Assembly (NCBI RefSeq): GCF_016097555.1
Contig: NC_054706.1
Span: 44,208,265 to 44,272,264, forward strand
DNA from: Gigantopelta aegis
Taxonomy: Eukaryota > Mollusca > Gastropoda > Neomphalida > Peltospiridae
DNA length: 64,000 bases
Direction of reading: 5' to 3'
Shown here one piece after another: positions 57,017-64,000 of the stretch (its first letter is position 1; the number at the start of each line of letters is the position of its first letter). The notes beneath the pieces are model-generated. The model was given only the letters and a program-made list of their open reading frames with translations. It was not told the DNA's origin and searched no databases. The position numbers and the translations under genes are program-made.

Positions 57017-60000
57017 GCAAATGAATTATTGGACCCATTACTCTATTTCCCGTTCCAGTCAGTGCACCATGACTGGTGGTATGTGTCTTATCTGGTGGGG
57101 CAAATAAAAGATCCCTTGATACTAATGGAAAAATGTACCGGGTTTCCTCTCTAAGAATTGGACTGTCAAAAAAAAACATTTGACATCCAACAACCGATGA
57201 TTAACAAATCAATATGCTCTAAAAACGTATTATTCACCCTACACATAAATAAAACTTTATAGGGGGTGGGGTCAAATCATGTTCACCCAGAAAAAAAAAA
57301 AAGTTTGAGGCAAGGTTCGACCCCGAAAACCTGTGTACAAGCAAAACAGATGCATGATTTCCTTTTTCCTGAGTACAATTATATACACCAGCGAACAGAT
57401 TTATTAATTTTTTCAAGATAAAATATTTAAAGCTATACCCTCACCCTGCTAAGCGTTAGTCTGTCGTCTGCTTTCTATTCAACATTAACTCCGTGATTAA
57501 GGCCTAATTAATACCACGCTAGCACATTATTTTGATTTAAGGTATATATTACAAGTATTAAAAACATGTAATTTGAAAGTTATTGTCAATATATATACTC
57601 TTCAAAAAAAGAAACGCAAAAGGGTACAAATGGGTTAACTCCGATTTTATGTTTCCTACCGGTTCATGCTTTGTGAATATAAGGTCATTGCATGTCCCAA
57701 ACACATTCCCAAGGTTACATTCGATAAAACGCAGCTACTGTACAATAAAGTTCCAAAATGTGAATATTCGCAAAAACGCAGCCACGTGCAAACCATGTCA
57801 CCACTGCACGTGCGTTGTCTGCACGTGCAACATGAACACCGACAGTATAAAAGTGCAGGGTGTTCGCTTGCCTGGCCTCTGTATCTGGCCGACAGTTGAC
57901 AATCCAGGACATGCCACGTCTCAGTGAACCGCAGAGAAACAATGCCATCGGCCGACTAGACGCAGGCGAATCCAGAACGGCCGTTGCCAGGGCATTCCAT
58001 GTGTCCCCAAGCACCATCTCCAGACTGTGGGACCGTTACCAGCAACATGGATCAACACGTGACCTCCCTAGATCCGGTCGACCACGGGTCACTACCCCCG
58101 GGCAGGACCGCTACATCCGGGTACGCCACCTTCGGGAACGATTGACTACTGCCACCTCCACAGCTGCAGCAATACCAGGTTTGCGCAGGATATCCGACCA
58201 GACCGTACGGAACCACCTACGTGAGGTAGGAATTCGTGCCAGACGTCCAGTTCGAGGTGTCATCTTAACACCACAACACCGTCGACTCCGACTGCAGTGG
58301 TGCCAGATTCATCGACAATGGCCTCAACTGCGATGGAGACAGGTGTGGTTCAGTGACGAGTCCCGATTTCTGCTCCGACGTCATGATGGAAGATGTTGCG
58401 TGTATAGGCGTCGTGGTGAACGTTATGCGGCAAACTGCGTGCAGGAAGTGGACAGATTCGGCGGGGGTAGTGTCATGGTGTGGGCAGCCATCTCACACAC
58501 TGGCAGAACTGACCTGGTCCACGTGCAGGGCAACCTGATTGCACAGGGCTACATTGACCAGATCCTCCGGCCACACATCGTTCCAGTTATGGCCAACGCC
58601 AACGCAGTGTTCCAACATGACAACGCCAGGCCTCACACAGCACGTCTCACAACGGCTTTCCTACAGAACAACAACATTAATGTTCTTCCTTGGCCATCGA
58701 TATCACCGGATTTGAACCCAATTGAGCATCTATGGGACGAGTTGGACCGACACCTCCGACAGCGACAACCACAGCCACAGACCCTGCCCGAGCTGGCAGC
58801 AGCCTTGCAGGCCGAGTGGGCCACCATCCCCCGGGACGTCATCCGTACTCTGGTTGCTTCAATGGGCAGGCGGTGCCAGGCAGTTGTCAACACACGCGGA
58901 GGCCACACCCGGTATTGACTCCAGATGACCTGACCTTGGCGGTGTGTCCTATCACTTAAATGGACTAGAGTGAATTGTGAACAATCCTACAACATTTGGT
59001 AATTATCGGACTCACCATTCAATAATTAAATCAATTCTCCAAATGTTACGACAATGTGGTTTTGCATTTCTTCTTTTGAAGAGTATATATATATTATTAT
59101 TTTATTTTATTCCAGTACTAATGTCTCTACAACTGTTCGGTACTTTTGGCGTCTGTTTACTTTTTAGTATTTTGTACAATCTTTTTCCGGCGTTATTTAT
59201 TTAATTTCTGATTGGTTGATCTGAAAGGTTAAACTTTACTTCTGTCCGATATGGTTGGAGTTGCAAACCTTATTTTTTATGGTCCTGATGAAGTGTTTTT
59301 AATACCTGATTATATAAACGTCATAAGGTATTTTTCAAGAAGCACATGATACAAATTAAGCTGTAGAAGTATTTTTTGTAAACTTATTTTCTTGTTTTAA
59401 AATTTGCATTATGGGCGAGGGGGTAAAATCCTCACTTCGTCCTGGCCGGGAATAAAACGCAAATAAAATGCTTAGGATAGGGTGCTGTTAAAACAAAATA
59501 AAACAAAACAAAAATAGTACTGAATGTTTATCGGACATTGGGCTTTCACAGTGACTAACTCAATGCAGTAACCACCGTATCATGTACTGTGTCATTGGGA
59601 AATGGTTTATTATCCTGCCATCAAGTACCTATGGTGCGTACTATAGTACTGTTGGAAATAGAATAAAAATGATTTTCGTCGATTATTTCTTACATATTAA
59701 CCTTCTGACTACTGCAGGCGAGATATCTCGCCCGACGTCACGTCAGTCGATATACTGTACACTGTATACAGTGCATTCCCCAATTCATATTTCCCGCCGT
59801 TTTGCACACGACACTCACCGGAACGGAAATATAATTAAAGAAAAAAGATTTTTTTTCAAAATGGTGGTTTTTGTTTTGATTTTTTCAATTGAAAATACCT
59901 TGAAATTTTGAGTTCAAAAAGTGGTTTTCGGCAAGTATTTTCGCTTGACAACTATGGCGGCACGCCGCGGTAATTTTCAGGGATCGATAGCTGATTGTAA

Positions 60001-63000
60001 CAGCTAATTTGATAATAAATTTGATCGTTTTACCAACAACGAAAATTACCAAATATTGCAATATGAATCGTAGTTCAGGTTTAAAAAAAAATTCTGGTCA
60101 GAAAACCACTGTTATCAGGAATAATGGACATAAATACTGGACAGCTGGTCACAAATGCCTGTAAGTAAACGCAACTTTTTCGATTTTTTGCCTAATTTTA
60201 ATCACCATTAGCCGATCTAAAATAATAAAAATTACAAAAAAAGACACGAAAATAATACTTAACGATTCATACTTTATTTCATGTATTTATGAAACATTTA
60301 AGTGAATATATGTGAGTAAAAATTATAAACTTGTACCCACTCAACGTGGTTTTTGTTAAAAATTAATCCAGTAGTCTAAAGGTTAAACAGACAAGTAAAT
60401 ATTATGTAAATTAATTTAGCATTTACTTGTTTTGGCTCTCATTGATGTACAAGGTGGTGTTTACTCTTGAAATTAAAATAAAGATATCGGTAAAAAGGTG
60501 ATTTCTGCACTTTATTGGAACAGACTATAATAAATGTTTGATCAACATGTCAATTTCATTGCTGTTAGATATATGAGGGACTGTTTCTGATGACAGTTTA
60601 CTGCTATTCCTCTCCAAAACAAAATATTTGTAGACATTTATAAGTAACTTTTAAGCAAAACTGTCAAGAAGCATTCTGAGTTTGTGATCTATTATACCAG
60701 TGTTAAAGGTGCTATCTCAAAGCTGCATAATAACAGCTATTGCAAATCATGTTTTTATTACATTTTGCTTTAAACATTTAAAGACTACATCTTTAACTAT
60801 ATTCCCATAAATGATTATAGGAAAAAAAAAATTCTAGTAGAAAATACATTTTTATTGGAGAATCTTTATCACAAACAGATGCTCACATATAACTATGATA
60901 TAGCACCTTTAAGTTGTTGCAAAATTGTGTAAATTTCTAATGTACTAATACTGAATTTATATTCACTAAATATGCTGGTCCTAATTAATAATTTATGCTG
61001 CAATTCAAAATAATCAGTTAACTCAAAGTTATAAATTAAGTTTGTTTTAGGGTAAATGAAATTGACACATATCATCAAAATGTGTTATAGTCTGTTCCAA
61101 TAAAGGTCACAAATCTCCTGTTTACTGACATCTTTATTTTAATTTCAAGAGTAAATACCACCATGTACATCAATGAGAGCCAAAACAAGTAAATGCTAAA
61201 TTAGGTAGAGTATCATTAAATCGGTATTTACAAAATATTTACTTGTCGTTTAATATGAAAGAAATAATTGACGAAAATCATTTTTATTCTATTTCCGACA
61301 CTACTTTAGTCATAGTTGCATTCACAGATGTTCATCCCAATGTATGATAAAAATAAAACATTAATTTTGCAGGGCTCTAGATTATGGTAGCCCCACTCCC
61401 ATGGCTAGTGATATTCAATGTTGGGCTAGTAAATAACTACTACTGCCATGCCAGACAGCTAGTGCATGTTTTTGGTCAAATGTTGCAGTTAAGTCTATTT
61501 TGTAAATATGAATATGACTGGATAAAGGCGAGACAGACATGTACATTTGCCCATCCAGTGACAAAATCTTGGATCTACTGTGAGCTGTCTGAGATTAAGG
61601 ATGTATTTGCCGAGTTCTACGTACCTGTAAGACATGTGGAATGGCTTCAAACAGTTCGATGAGCTTTGTATAGCCGTAGTCTGCGACACGACACTGGCGG
61701 CCGAAGTGATGGTGATATGCTGGAATGAATCGTGACACTGGCATTCGACACTGCGGGTGGTGTTTCAGCAGATCAGTTATTTCGCGACTTATCTGATTCA
61801 GCTGCTGTGACAGCATTGGACTGTTGCATGGCCGGTTTGTATCTGCAAGTAAAAGTTTTTTTTTTTTTTTTTTTTTAAAGACATCCAGAGTTCGAATTTC
61901 ACCAAGACACCGACAGCAATCGCCGTAGGTGCCCTCCTTACTTTTCGCTATGCCCCTAAAATCTTACGGTGTCGACGGCAAGAAAAATGCTGCGCTGCCG
62001 TACTTGGTTTGCCACCGTGCCCGTCACAATTTTTTTTTTAAACCCAGCATTTTGTTATTTAGAAATGACACAAAATGTAACATGAAATAACACATCTAGC
62101 TAAGTCAGTCTGCTTGTTGACACACGAAGTGACAGATCAGTTATACCTGGATGTAAAACAAAACGTGCTAAAATGTCCATAACAATAACGTTATTTACAG
62201 CAGTTTAAGTTGACAACATTTATAAATATGTGCTTTGTGACTTAAACATCAAGTGATTTTATATATCATATTAACCAATATTTTTTTTTTCGACTCGACG
62301 TTGTGGTCACAAACAAGCTTCTTTCTGAGAAGCTGGTCCTGAGAGGTGCAGGAAGGATGAAGTGGTCTTGTGTCGTGCCTGCATATTTGATGCATTCATT
62401 TATTTTAACCCTCTAGTGCCCAAAAATTATCATATTCATTCAACTTATAGGTGTTAATGTACATTGAACATATATTTTCATAAATTTGTATATACTTTTA
62501 ATAATCTAGCATATCTGCTACATTGGGCATATAAGGAAAATATATTATATGCTACATGTTATGAACCTTGTAAAATACATTATTATGGCATAATATATCT
62601 GTATCAAAGAAAGAAAGAAATGTTTTATTTAATGATGCACTCAACACATTTTATTTACAGTTATATGGCATCAAACATATGGTTAAGGACCACACAGATA
62701 ATGAGAGGAAACCTGCTATCGCCACTTCAGGGGCTACTCTTTTCGATTAGCAGCAAGGGATCTTTTATATGCACCATCCCAGACAGGGTAGTACATACCA
62801 CGGCCTTTGATATACCAGTCGTGGTGCACTGGCTGGAACGAGAAATAGCCCAATGGGCTCACCAACAGGGAAATTATCCTAGACCGACCGCGCATCGAGC
62901 GAGCACTGTACAACAGAAAGTAAGCTGCCTTCATGCTCCTCTATTGAAGGAAACGTTTGCCCCGTACCCCTCCAACTTGCCTTGGTGCCCTATCTGTGTT

Positions 63001-63744
63001 TATTAAACCGAAGGCAACACTTGCTATGCCCCCCAAAAATTGAACTTCGACCCCTGGACACTAGAGCACACTGATTTATTTTTCATCAGCTATTGGATGT
63101 CTAATTTTAACATATCGTCCAAGAGGAAACCTGCTACTTTTTCCATTAGTAGTAAAGGATCTTTTATATGCATCATCTGATAGGATAGCACATACCACAG
63201 CCTTTGATATACCAGTTGTGGTGCACTGGCTACAACGAAAAATAGGCATTTGTAAGTAAATCACTTTGTAATTAAAACATTAAATTTATTATGTCTTTGG
63301 GTGGATTTGACGATTGCTCTTACACAAATACTTAACGTATCTCTAAAGTCAACTTTAAAAAAAAGTCTACCTACCTACCGACAACAATAGTGTAATATAA
63401 AAGTATTGTTACAGGAACATGTCTATCAGCTACTTGACTTCCAACACTTTCTTTTATAAGATGTACTTCCTTCGAAATAATTACCAGATAACTTTTGTGA
63501 AGCACTACTTGAATTTGACCACATATTTTGGAACAGTACCTATAACTACTACAGTTAATACCCAAAACATGACAAACCTGTTTCTTGTGGTACTGGGTTT
63601 TCCATCCACTGTATTTGTTTTATTCCACACCGTGACACAATGATCTGAGTTCCAGGAACACAGCTGATGAGATGTTCTAGCGGCACACCACCTTCCTTGA
63701 CCCCGACGAGAGAGTCAAACTCAGCAGCATAGCACGCAGGAAAA
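42892..63744 (-). CDS. MARF1: MARF1 C-terminal half: LOTUS-domain RNA regulator, 12 exons
   Basis: Minus-strand exons in coding order: 63744-63578, 61842-61625, 55205-55067, 54193-54102, 53400-53355, 52576-52374, 51643-51416, 51080-50877, 50215-49945, 48162-48046, 45519-45376, 43730-42892. Phases join without a break to give 888 codons and TGA. The product carries one partial and about six full LOTUS/OST-HTH domains, with repeated signatures such as [29 protein letters not shown] and LFEAIPQIL, then a Ser/Thr/Asp-rich tail. This arrangement is that of MARF1/limkain b1, which in mammals combines a NYN ribonuclease domain and RRMs with eight LOTUS domains and controls oocyte mRNA decay and retrotransposon silencing. 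The NYN and RRM parts must lie to the right of the window. LOTUS domains bind RNA (G-rich or G4 in studied cases); the role here is inferred from orthology. Confidence 0.93.
43743..43830. repeat. 45-bp direct duplication in MARF1 intron
   Basis: Two units with ACATACATCTAGTGGTTA and GAAAACTGCAC(A/C)GTGAAG, a few bases before the acceptor of the terminal MARF1 exon. Confidence 0.85.
45376..45519 (-). CDS. MARF1: MARF1 exon in tail
   Basis: Minus-strand acceptor ttgtaacag, donor aaca|gtgagt. It encodes [40 protein letters not shown] and FNGNN. Joins its neighbours in frame (phase 1 in, 1 out). Confidence 0.82.
45580..47500. other. MARF1 intron with two copies of a small A-rich repeat
   Basis: Near 45582-45690 and 47400-47500 the text GGAAATAGGAATTTT / GGGCTAAATAGGGACT recurs; the rest shows no gene or clear element. 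Confidence 0.5.
48046..48162 (-). CDS. MARF1: MARF1 exon in linker/tail
   Basis: Minus-strand acceptor tttgtag, donor caag|gtaggc. It encodes [20 protein letters not shown] and [16 protein letters not shown], a polar Ser/Thr/Asp-rich stretch. Supported by phase continuity (1 in, 1 out) and clean splice sites. Confidence 0.82.
48220..49727 (-). mobile_element. Tc1-type DNA transposon, second copy, inactivated
   Basis: A 1508-bp copy of the element at 57598, on the other strand, flanked by TA (48218-48219, 49728-49729). Its ends match those of the intact copy except for small changes (CTCGTC for CTCTTC at 48220). It sits in the MARF1 intron between the exons at 49945 and 48162, in the same direction as MARF1. 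Confidence 0.94.
48550..49427 (-). pseudogene. Broken Tc1 transposase
   Basis: The N-terminal HTH part reads from 49427 to about 49200. A 14-bp tandem duplication near 49205-49235 (cccgggggtagtgg repeated) shifts the frame. The catalytic part continues in the next frame from 49167 to 48550, where CGA has become TGA and removes about 50 C-terminal residues. The second-aspartate motif reads HDNTRLH instead of HDNARPH. The remainder is highly similar to the intact copy. Confidence 0.92.
49736..49925. repeat. Dispersed repeat R2, copy 2
   Basis: Same as 12126-12340, starting 7 bp after the TA of the broken Tc1 copy and ending about 20 bp before a MARF1 exon (49945). Confidence 0.65.
49945..50215 (-). 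CDS. MARF1: MARF1 exon: last LOTUS domain
   Basis: Minus-strand acceptor tggtcag, donor actg|gtgagt. It encodes [40 protein letters not shown] and [20 protein letters not shown], the last clear LOTUS fold before the low-complexity tail. Confidence 0.92.
50370..50632 (-). repeat. SINE, tail T1, degraded
   Basis: Plus strand from TTGTTTTGTTTAAGAGTACG to GGGCTATGTCCCACC, with several deletions in body and head. In a MARF1 intron. Confidence 0.78.
50877..51080 (-). CDS. MARF1: MARF1 exon: LOTUS domain
   Basis: Minus-strand acceptor tatttcag, donor tgag|gtaggc. Its 68 codons include [39 protein letters not shown] and KDELVDFVE. Phase 0 at both ends. Confidence 0.92.
51416..51643 (-). CDS. MARF1: MARF1 exon: LOTUS domain
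   Basis: Minus-strand acceptor ttgtttag, donor caag|gtaggt. It encodes 76 codons including [40 protein letters not shown] and [13 protein letters not shown]. Phase 0 at both ends. Confidence 0.92.
51738..52016 (-). repeat. SINE, head C, tail T1
   Basis: The plus strand opens with TGTTTTGTTTAATGACACCA and closes with ATCGACTGAGCTAAATCCCC, i.e. the minus-strand head GGGGATTTAGCTCAGTCGAT. Contains an A/T homopolymer run near 51912-51939. Confidence 0.8.
52374..52576 (-). CDS. MARF1: MARF1 exon: LOTUS domain
   Basis: Minus-strand acceptor tccaccag, donor ttgag|gtacca. It encodes [40 protein letters not shown] and [20 protein letters not shown]. One of the clearest LOTUS units. Confidence 0.93.
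52754..53068 (-). repeat. SINE, head A, tail T2, full length
   Basis: Target duplication AACATGGATTA (52743-52753) / AACATGAATTA (53069-53079). The plus strand runs GGAAGGAAGGAAATG to GGGCTAGATCCTGCCCCTC. In a MARF1 intron. Confidence 0.9.
53355..53400 (-). CDS. MARF1: MARF1 46-bp exon
   Basis: Minus-strand acceptor tttttag, donor gagag|gtatgt. Its 15 codons, [15 protein letters not shown], plus one base link two LOTUS units. Placed by phase (0 in, 1 out), which joins its neighbours in frame. Confidence 0.85.
53690..53885. repeat. 32-34-bp tandem repeat in MARF1 intron
   Basis: Five units of TAGCCACGCCATATGCAAGT + GGGCAAACAAAG, preceded by two AAAACAATGAGCAAAACA units. Gives short chance frames rich in HMAW. 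Confidence 0.92.
54102..54193 (-). CDS. MARF1: MARF1 exon: second half of that LOTUS domain
   Basis: Minus-strand acceptor cattgcag, donor ttcag|gtaatt. It encodes [20 protein letters not shown] then [10 protein letters not shown], completing the LOTUS unit begun at 55067-55205. Confidence 0.9.
55067..55205 (-). CDS. MARF1: MARF1 exon: first half of next LOTUS domain
   Basis: Minus-strand acceptor cctgaag, donor tatg|gtacgt. It encodes [40 protein letters not shown] and EFPDAY. The acceptor lies in a 6.4-kb intron that holds the intact Tc1 copy and the foldback element. Confidence 0.92.
56355..56390. repeat. (GT)n microsatellite
   Basis: About 34 bp of GT. A second (GT)n of about 46 bp lies at 56966-57013. 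Confidence 0.95.
56750..56826 (+). repeat. SINE head A fragment
   Basis: GGGGCGGGACAGCCATGTGG to TCTCGTTCTGGCCA; only the head and start of the body. Confidence 0.7.
57015..57217 (+). repeat. SINE body and T1 tail fragment
   Basis: From GGCAAATGAATTATTGGACC through AAATAAAAGATCCCTTGAT to the T1 tail, ending near AATATGCTCTAAA. Preceded by a (GT)n tract at 56966-57013. Confidence 0.75.
57598..59083 (+). mobile_element. Tc1-type DNA transposon, apparently complete
   Basis: A 1486-bp element bounded by TA on each side (57596-57597, 59084-59085). Inverted ends read CTCTTCAAAAAAAGAAACGC on the left and, on the opposite strand at the right, CTCTTCAAAAGAAGAAATGC, so the TIR is about 24 bp with two mismatches. 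It encodes an unbroken DD34E transposase (57911-58918). It lies in the large MARF1 intron between the exons at 55067 and 61842, with transposase opposite to the host gene. The intact frame suggests recent arrival; activity cannot be judged from sequence alone. Confidence 0.95.
57911..58918 (+). CDS. Tc1-family DD34E transposase, 335 aa
   Basis: The first in-frame ATG is at 57911; a longer frame upstream has no ATG. Residues 1-60 form the paired-like helix-turn-helix region ([20 protein letters not shown]) ending in the GRPR motif (residues 56-59). A second HTH covers about 70-120 ([17 protein letters not shown]). The catalytic triad is D149 (VWFSDESRF), D237 (FQHDNARPH) and E272 ([14 protein letters not shown]), with 34 residues between the last two, the DD34E spacing of Tc1. 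Length is normal for the family. It carries out cut-and-paste at TA dinucleotides. All key residues are present. Confidence 0.96.
   Translation: MPRLSEPQRNNAIGRLDAGESRTAVARAFHVSPSTISRLWDRYQQHGSTRDLPRSGRPRVTTPGQDRYIRVRHLRERLTTATSTAAAIPGLRRISDQTVRNHLREVGIRARRPVRGVILTPQHRRLRLQWCQIHRQWPQLRWRQVWFSDESRFLLRRHDGRCCVYRRRGERYAANCVQEVDRFGGGSVMVWAAISHTGRTDLVHVQGNLIAQGYIDQILRPHIVPVMANANAVFQHDNARPHTARLTTAFLQNNNINVLPWPSISPDLNPIEHLWDELDRHLRQRQPQPQTLPELAAALQAEWATIPRDVIRTLVASMGRRCQAVVNTRGGHTRY
59590..61343. mobile_element. Foldback element with a nested insertion in its left arm
   Basis: Long inverted arms: about 59643-59700 plus 60383-60540 on the left against about 61075-61320 on the right. Shared motifs include GGAAATAGAATAAAAATGAT, ACAAGTAAATATT, TTTAGCATTTACTTGTTTTG, GAAATTAAAATAAAGAT and TTATTGGAACAGACTATAA. 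Outer limits are approximate (CATTGGGA / TCCCAATG). The left arm is interrupted by the TTAA element at 59701-60382. Non-coding; in a MARF1 intron. Confidence 0.78.
59701..60382. mobile_element. 682-bp TTAA-flanked piggyBac-like MITE
   Basis: The ends CCTTCTGACTACTG and CAGTAGTCTAAAGG are inverted repeats with two or three mismatches, flanked by TTAA at 59697-59700 and 60383-60386. Near the left end is a perfect palindrome GGCGAGATATCTCGCC (59717-59732). No transposase frame. Removing it restores the left arm of the surrounding foldback element. Confidence 0.82.
61625..61842 (-). CDS. MARF1: MARF1 exon: LOTUS domain
   Basis: Minus-strand acceptor acttgcag, donor acag|gtacgt. It encodes [40 protein letters not shown] and [14 protein letters not shown] complete winged-helix LOTUS unit, very like the exon at 52374-52576. 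Confidence 0.93.
62606..62906 (-). repeat. SINE, head A, tail T2
   Basis: The plus strand begins AAGAAAGAAAGAAATGTTTT and ends GACCGACCGCGCATCGAGCG. Loose flanking match CTGTATCAAA / CTGTACAACA. In the MARF1 intron between its first two exons in this window. Confidence 0.85.
63057..63250 (-). repeat. SINE, tail T1, 5'-truncated
   Basis: The plus strand runs ACTAGAGCACACTGATTTAT to GGCTACAACGAAAAATAGGC; head missing. Confidence 0.78.
63578..63744 (-). CDS. MARF1: MARF1 exon: second half of a LOTUS domain
   Basis: Minus-strand acceptor aattcag, donor acag|gtttgt. It encodes [37 protein letters not shown] and [18 protein letters not shown]. This is the end of a LOTUS unit whose first half is outside the window; entry phase needs 2 nt from the previous exon. 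Confidence 0.85.
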
Positions 63745-63824
63745 CTGAATTCAAGAATGTTTAATTATTTGGAATTCTATACAAACAAAATGGCCACCTC
63801 TGAATCTAGACAACTTTGTCTATG

Positions 63825-63894
63825 CATGGGCGTACATAGGGATGGGTTCGAACATTTTGGAACCCCACTTTTCAAAATCCTATGTACGCTCATG
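63825..63894. mobile_element. 70-bp palindromic element related to the CATGGGCGTA MITE
   Basis: Arms CATGGGCGTACATAGG and CCTATGTACGCTCATG are inverted with one mismatch around a loop of about 38 bp. It shares the CATGGGCGTA terminus with the MITE at 4513-4696. No clear target duplication. Confidence 0.6.
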
Positions 63895-64000
63895 CTATGG
63901 TCATGCAGAGTTGGTTGAGGATGTTTTATCAGCACGTTTTTAATAAAAGATTTGACAAATATAAATGTTCACATTTCTAAATGTAAGCTTTTTGCAACAT

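Noticed and set aside
62464-63006. 180-codon frame on +
   Set aside because: Runs antisense through a SINE (62606-62906); not a gene.

Overview
This is a eukaryotic window, most likely from a gastropod mollusc. The genes are intron-rich with metazoan orthologues, spacing is wide and AT-rich, and the introns are crowded with tRNA-headed SINEs of a molluscan type, LINE fragments, MITEs and minisatellites. Species assignment is inference. No bacterial-style operon, CRISPR array or retrovirus-like/LTR element was seen.

Two host genes converge on each other. On the + strand, 10383-37966 holds eleven coding exons of a family-2 glycosyltransferase orthologous to B3GNTL1 (queuosine-tRNA galactosyltransferase, QTGAL). 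They give 341 codons in one unbroken frame and lack only the initiator exon. On the - strand, 63744-42892 holds the last twelve coding exons of MARF1 (meiosis regulator and mRNA stability factor 1): about six and a half LOTUS/OST-HTH domains and a Ser/Thr-rich C-terminal tail, 888 codons in frame. The N-terminal part of MARF1 lies beyond the right edge. The two stop codons are about 4.9 kb apart, with AT-rich 3'UTR/intergenic DNA and two SINEs between.

Layout: 1-7.9 kb is a repeat-rich 5' flank (three LINE 3' fragments, SINEs, a hAT-like MITE inside a LINE, a 504-bp TIR element carrying a long CT tract). 8-38 kb is B3GNTL1. Its introns carry a 3.6-kb array of 46-bp repeats (16.0-19.6 kb), a roughly 6.6-kb array of 54-bp repeats split by a 1.39-kb non-autonomous hAT element (26.4-33.0 kb), a 29-bp array (33.1-33.9 kb), two opposite copies of a 228-bp TA-flanked MITE, and a small array that repeats the exon-8 splice acceptor with its first codons. 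38-43 kb is intergenic/3'UTR. 43-64 kb is MARF1. Its introns hold two Tc1-type transposons (one with an intact 335-aa DD34E transposase, one broken), and a foldback element whose left arm is interrupted by a TTAA-flanked piggyBac-like MITE.

The SINEs form a modular set: at least three tRNA-like heads (A, B, C) are joined to a related central body and two alternative 3' tails (T1, T2). Several copies have clear target-site duplications. No wholly new gene system is evident. The most unusual structures are the repeated splice-acceptor/pseudo-microexon array before B3GNTL1 exon 8, the exact 1442-bp duplication within the 54-bp array, and the nested transposon structures.
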